Assembly (NCBI GenBank): GCA_041656295.1
Contig: JBBADV010000003.1
Span: 62,001-126,000 of the forward strand
DNA: 64,000 nt
Reading direction: 5' to 3'
From: Kiritimatiellales bacterium
GTDB lineage: Bacteria > Verrucomicrobiota > Kiritimatiellia > Kiritimatiellales > Tichowtungiaceae
Shown here one piece after another: positions 62,650 through 64,000 of the stretch (its first letter is position 1; the number at the start of each line of letters is the position of its first letter). A model generated the notes under the pieces. That model was not told where the DNA came from. It was given only the letters and a program-made list of their open reading frames with translations, and ran no database searches. A program made the position numbers and the translations under genes.

Positions 62650-64000
62650 ATGAACTATATCAGCACACGCGGGAAAATGGCGCCGGTGGAGTTTTTGGAT
62701 GCCGTAATGACGGGTCTGGCGCCGGACGGCGGCCTGCTGCTGCCGGAAACCATTCCGGCGGTCGGCGACCGGCTGGAACAATGGAAAAATCTGTCGTATC
62801 AGGATTTGGCATTCGAAATTATGCGCCTGTTCGCCACCGATATCCCGGCGGAAGATTTGAAAAATTTAATTCAAAAAAGCTATGCCACCTTCCGCTCGCC
62901 GGCAGTTGCGCCGGTGGTTTCGGTCGGCGGGTTTTTCGTGCTCGAGCTCTGGCACGGCCCAACGCTGGCGTTTAAAGATATTGCGCTGCAGTTTCTCGGC
63001 AATCTGTTTGAATATATTTTACAAAAACGCGGCGGTAAACTGAACATTCTCGGCGCGACGTCCGGCGACACCGGCTCCGCTGCAATTTACGGCGTGCGCG
63101 GCAAAGAGAACATCCGCATGTTCATCATGCACCCCAGAGGACGCACCAGTCCGGTGCAGGAACTGCAGATGACCAGTGTGCTTGACGATAACGTCTTCAA
63201 CCTTGCCGTTGAAGGCACGTTCGATGACTGTCAGCATCTGATGAAATCCATCTTTTCCGACGTATCATTTAAAACAGAACATTCGCTCGGTTCCGTAAAC
63301 TCCGTCAACTGGGCGCGCGTGCTCGCACAGATCGTTTATTATTTTTACGCTGCGTTCCGCGTGCAGGCAGAAACCGGCGCGCCGGAAATTCAGTTTTCTG
63401 TGCCCACCGGAAATTTCGGCGACATTCTCGCCGGATATCTCGCGGTGCAAATGGGACTGCCGGTGAAAAAACTGATCCTTGCCACCAACGAAAACAACAT
63501 TCTCTCGCGCTTCTTCAACAGCGGCGAATACAGTATCGGCAGCGTCATGCCGACGCTCAGTCCGTCGATGGATATTCAGGTCGCCAGCAACTTTGAACGC
63601 TATCTTTATTATCGTACCGGACAGGACGCCGGGAAATTGCGTGCACTGATGAACTGCTTTGCAACAAATAAAAAACTCACGGTGGAACTGAACGCCGGCG
63701 GCATAGTCGATGACCTTTTTGCTGCCGGCGAAGGCAGCACCGAACAGACGCTTGCCACCATTAAGAAAATTTATGATTCCACCGGCTATGTGCTCGACCC
63801 GCACACCGCTGTCGGCGTTGCCGTTGCGGAGCGGTTTATGGAAGGCGCGGACACTTCGATGAGGCGTCCGCGGACGGATCATCGATCCGTCCCTGCCATC
63901 TGCCTCGCCACCGCGCATCCGGCAAAGTTCACCGCCGCCATCGAACGCGCTATCGGCACCGCCGCACATCATCCGGCGCTCGATGCACTCGCCGGCGCCG
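62650..64000 (+). CDS. thrC: Threonine synthase, partial at window end
   Basis: 450 codons from the ATG at 62650, open to the window edge. It begins MNYISTRGKMAPVEFLDAVM; the PLP-lysine is in LWHGPTLAFKDIALQFLGN; GATSGDTGSAA and SVPTGNFGDILAGY are phosphate-binding and core motifs; the C-terminal LATAHPAKF is present. It converts O-phosphohomoserine to threonine. Just before LATAHPAKF, about sixteen codons (TSMRRPRTDHRSVPAI) come from palindromic DNA and look like an in-frame repeat insertion. It is a housekeeping gene and likely marks the edge of the island. Confidence 0.92.
   Translation, partial: MNYISTRGKMAPVEFLDAVMTGLAPDGGLLLPETIPAVGDRLEQWKNLSYQDLAFEIMRLFATDIPAEDLKNLIQKSYATFRSPAVAPVVSVGGFFVLELWHGPTLAFKDIALQFLGNLFEYILQKRGGKLNILGATSGDTGSAAIYGVRGKENIRMFIMHPRGRTSPVQELQMTSVLDDNVFNLAVEGTFDDCQHLMKSIFSDVSFKTEHSLGSVNSVNWARVLAQIVYYFYAAFRVQAETGAPEIQFSVPTGNFGDILAGYLAVQMGLPVKKLILATNENNILSRFFNSGEYSIGSVMPTLSPSMDIQVASNFERYLYYRTGQDAGKLRALMNCFATNKKLTVELNAGGIVDDLFAAGEGSTEQTLATIKKIYDSTGYVLDPHTAVGVAVAERFMEGADTSMRRPRTDHRSVPAICLATAHPAKFTAAIERAIGTAAHHPALDALAGA
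63852..63892. repeat. Palindromic insert inside thrC
   Basis: GGACGGATC (63872-63880) pairs with GATCCGTCC (63884-63892) around a three-base loop, preceded by a looser hairpin GGAC...GTCC. The segment stays in frame with thrC and resembles the GGGACGG-type repeats elsewhere in the window. Confidence 0.5.

Noticed and set aside
1..64000. CRISPR arrays, tRNA and rRNA genes
   Set aside because: No regularly spaced repeats and no cloverleaf or rRNA-like segments were noticed by eye; a computational scan was not possible.

Overview
The window reads as a carbohydrate-degradation island of a PVC-group bacterium, most likely Kiritimatiellota or Lentisphaerae/Verrucomicrobia. This is inferred from the gene types: three S1-type sulfatases, several parallel beta-helix enzymes, GH43, GH38 and GH63 enzymes, MtaA/uroporphyrinogen-decarboxylase-like and Gfo/Idh/MocA proteins, FAD-dependent oxidoreductases, sodium:solute symporters and PEP-CTERM sorting signals. 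No TonB-dependent SusC/SusD pair or sugar ABC transporter is present. Import appears to rest on three SSS-type symporters.

Left part (1-32234): a beta-helix protein; an AraC-type regulator divergent from a D-2-hydroxyacid dehydrogenase and an FAD oxidoreductase; a very large secreted glycosidase-like protein; a GH63-like enzyme; a Gfo/Idh/MocA oxidoreductase with a LacI regulator; an MtaA-like enzyme; two beta-helix proteins; an esterase; a secreted GH-A enzyme; a symporter; and an FAD oxidoreductase, GH38-like and HAD operon. A new-looking secreted module of about 170 residues (called module F1 here) occurs six times, four times alone and twice fused to a larger protein. Six copies of a LacI-type palindrome with a central CG (consensus near CCWAAWACGWRTTWGG) lie upstream of these units, which suggests a local regulon of the LacI protein at 12803.

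Middle scar (32235-34450): broken IS5-like and IS110 transposases, then a GPH/MFS transporter fragment joined directly to the 3' half of a GH43 gene. The intact relative of that GH43 gene lies 8.7 kb downstream.

Right part (34562-60114): a symporter; a phosphoesterase fused to a PQQ-type propeller; an operon of cytoplasmic sulfatase, symporter, GH43_24-like lipoprotein and two GH110-like beta-helix proteins; a Tat-exported phosphoesterase; a very large FAD oxidoreductase with ligand-binding domains; two exported sulfatases; and a sialate O-acetylesterase. A second small secreted module (F2) occurs five times here. Two of its genes share a 5' leader that folds into two hairpins with compensatory changes. 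An IclR regulator closes the island.

Right edge: a mosaic of broken IS481, IS256-like and IS5 transposases, then threonine synthase running off the window. The GH43_24-like and GH110-like enzymes together with the sulfatases and esterases suggest a sulfated and esterified galactan as the target. That is inference. Identifications come from reading motifs, without database searches.
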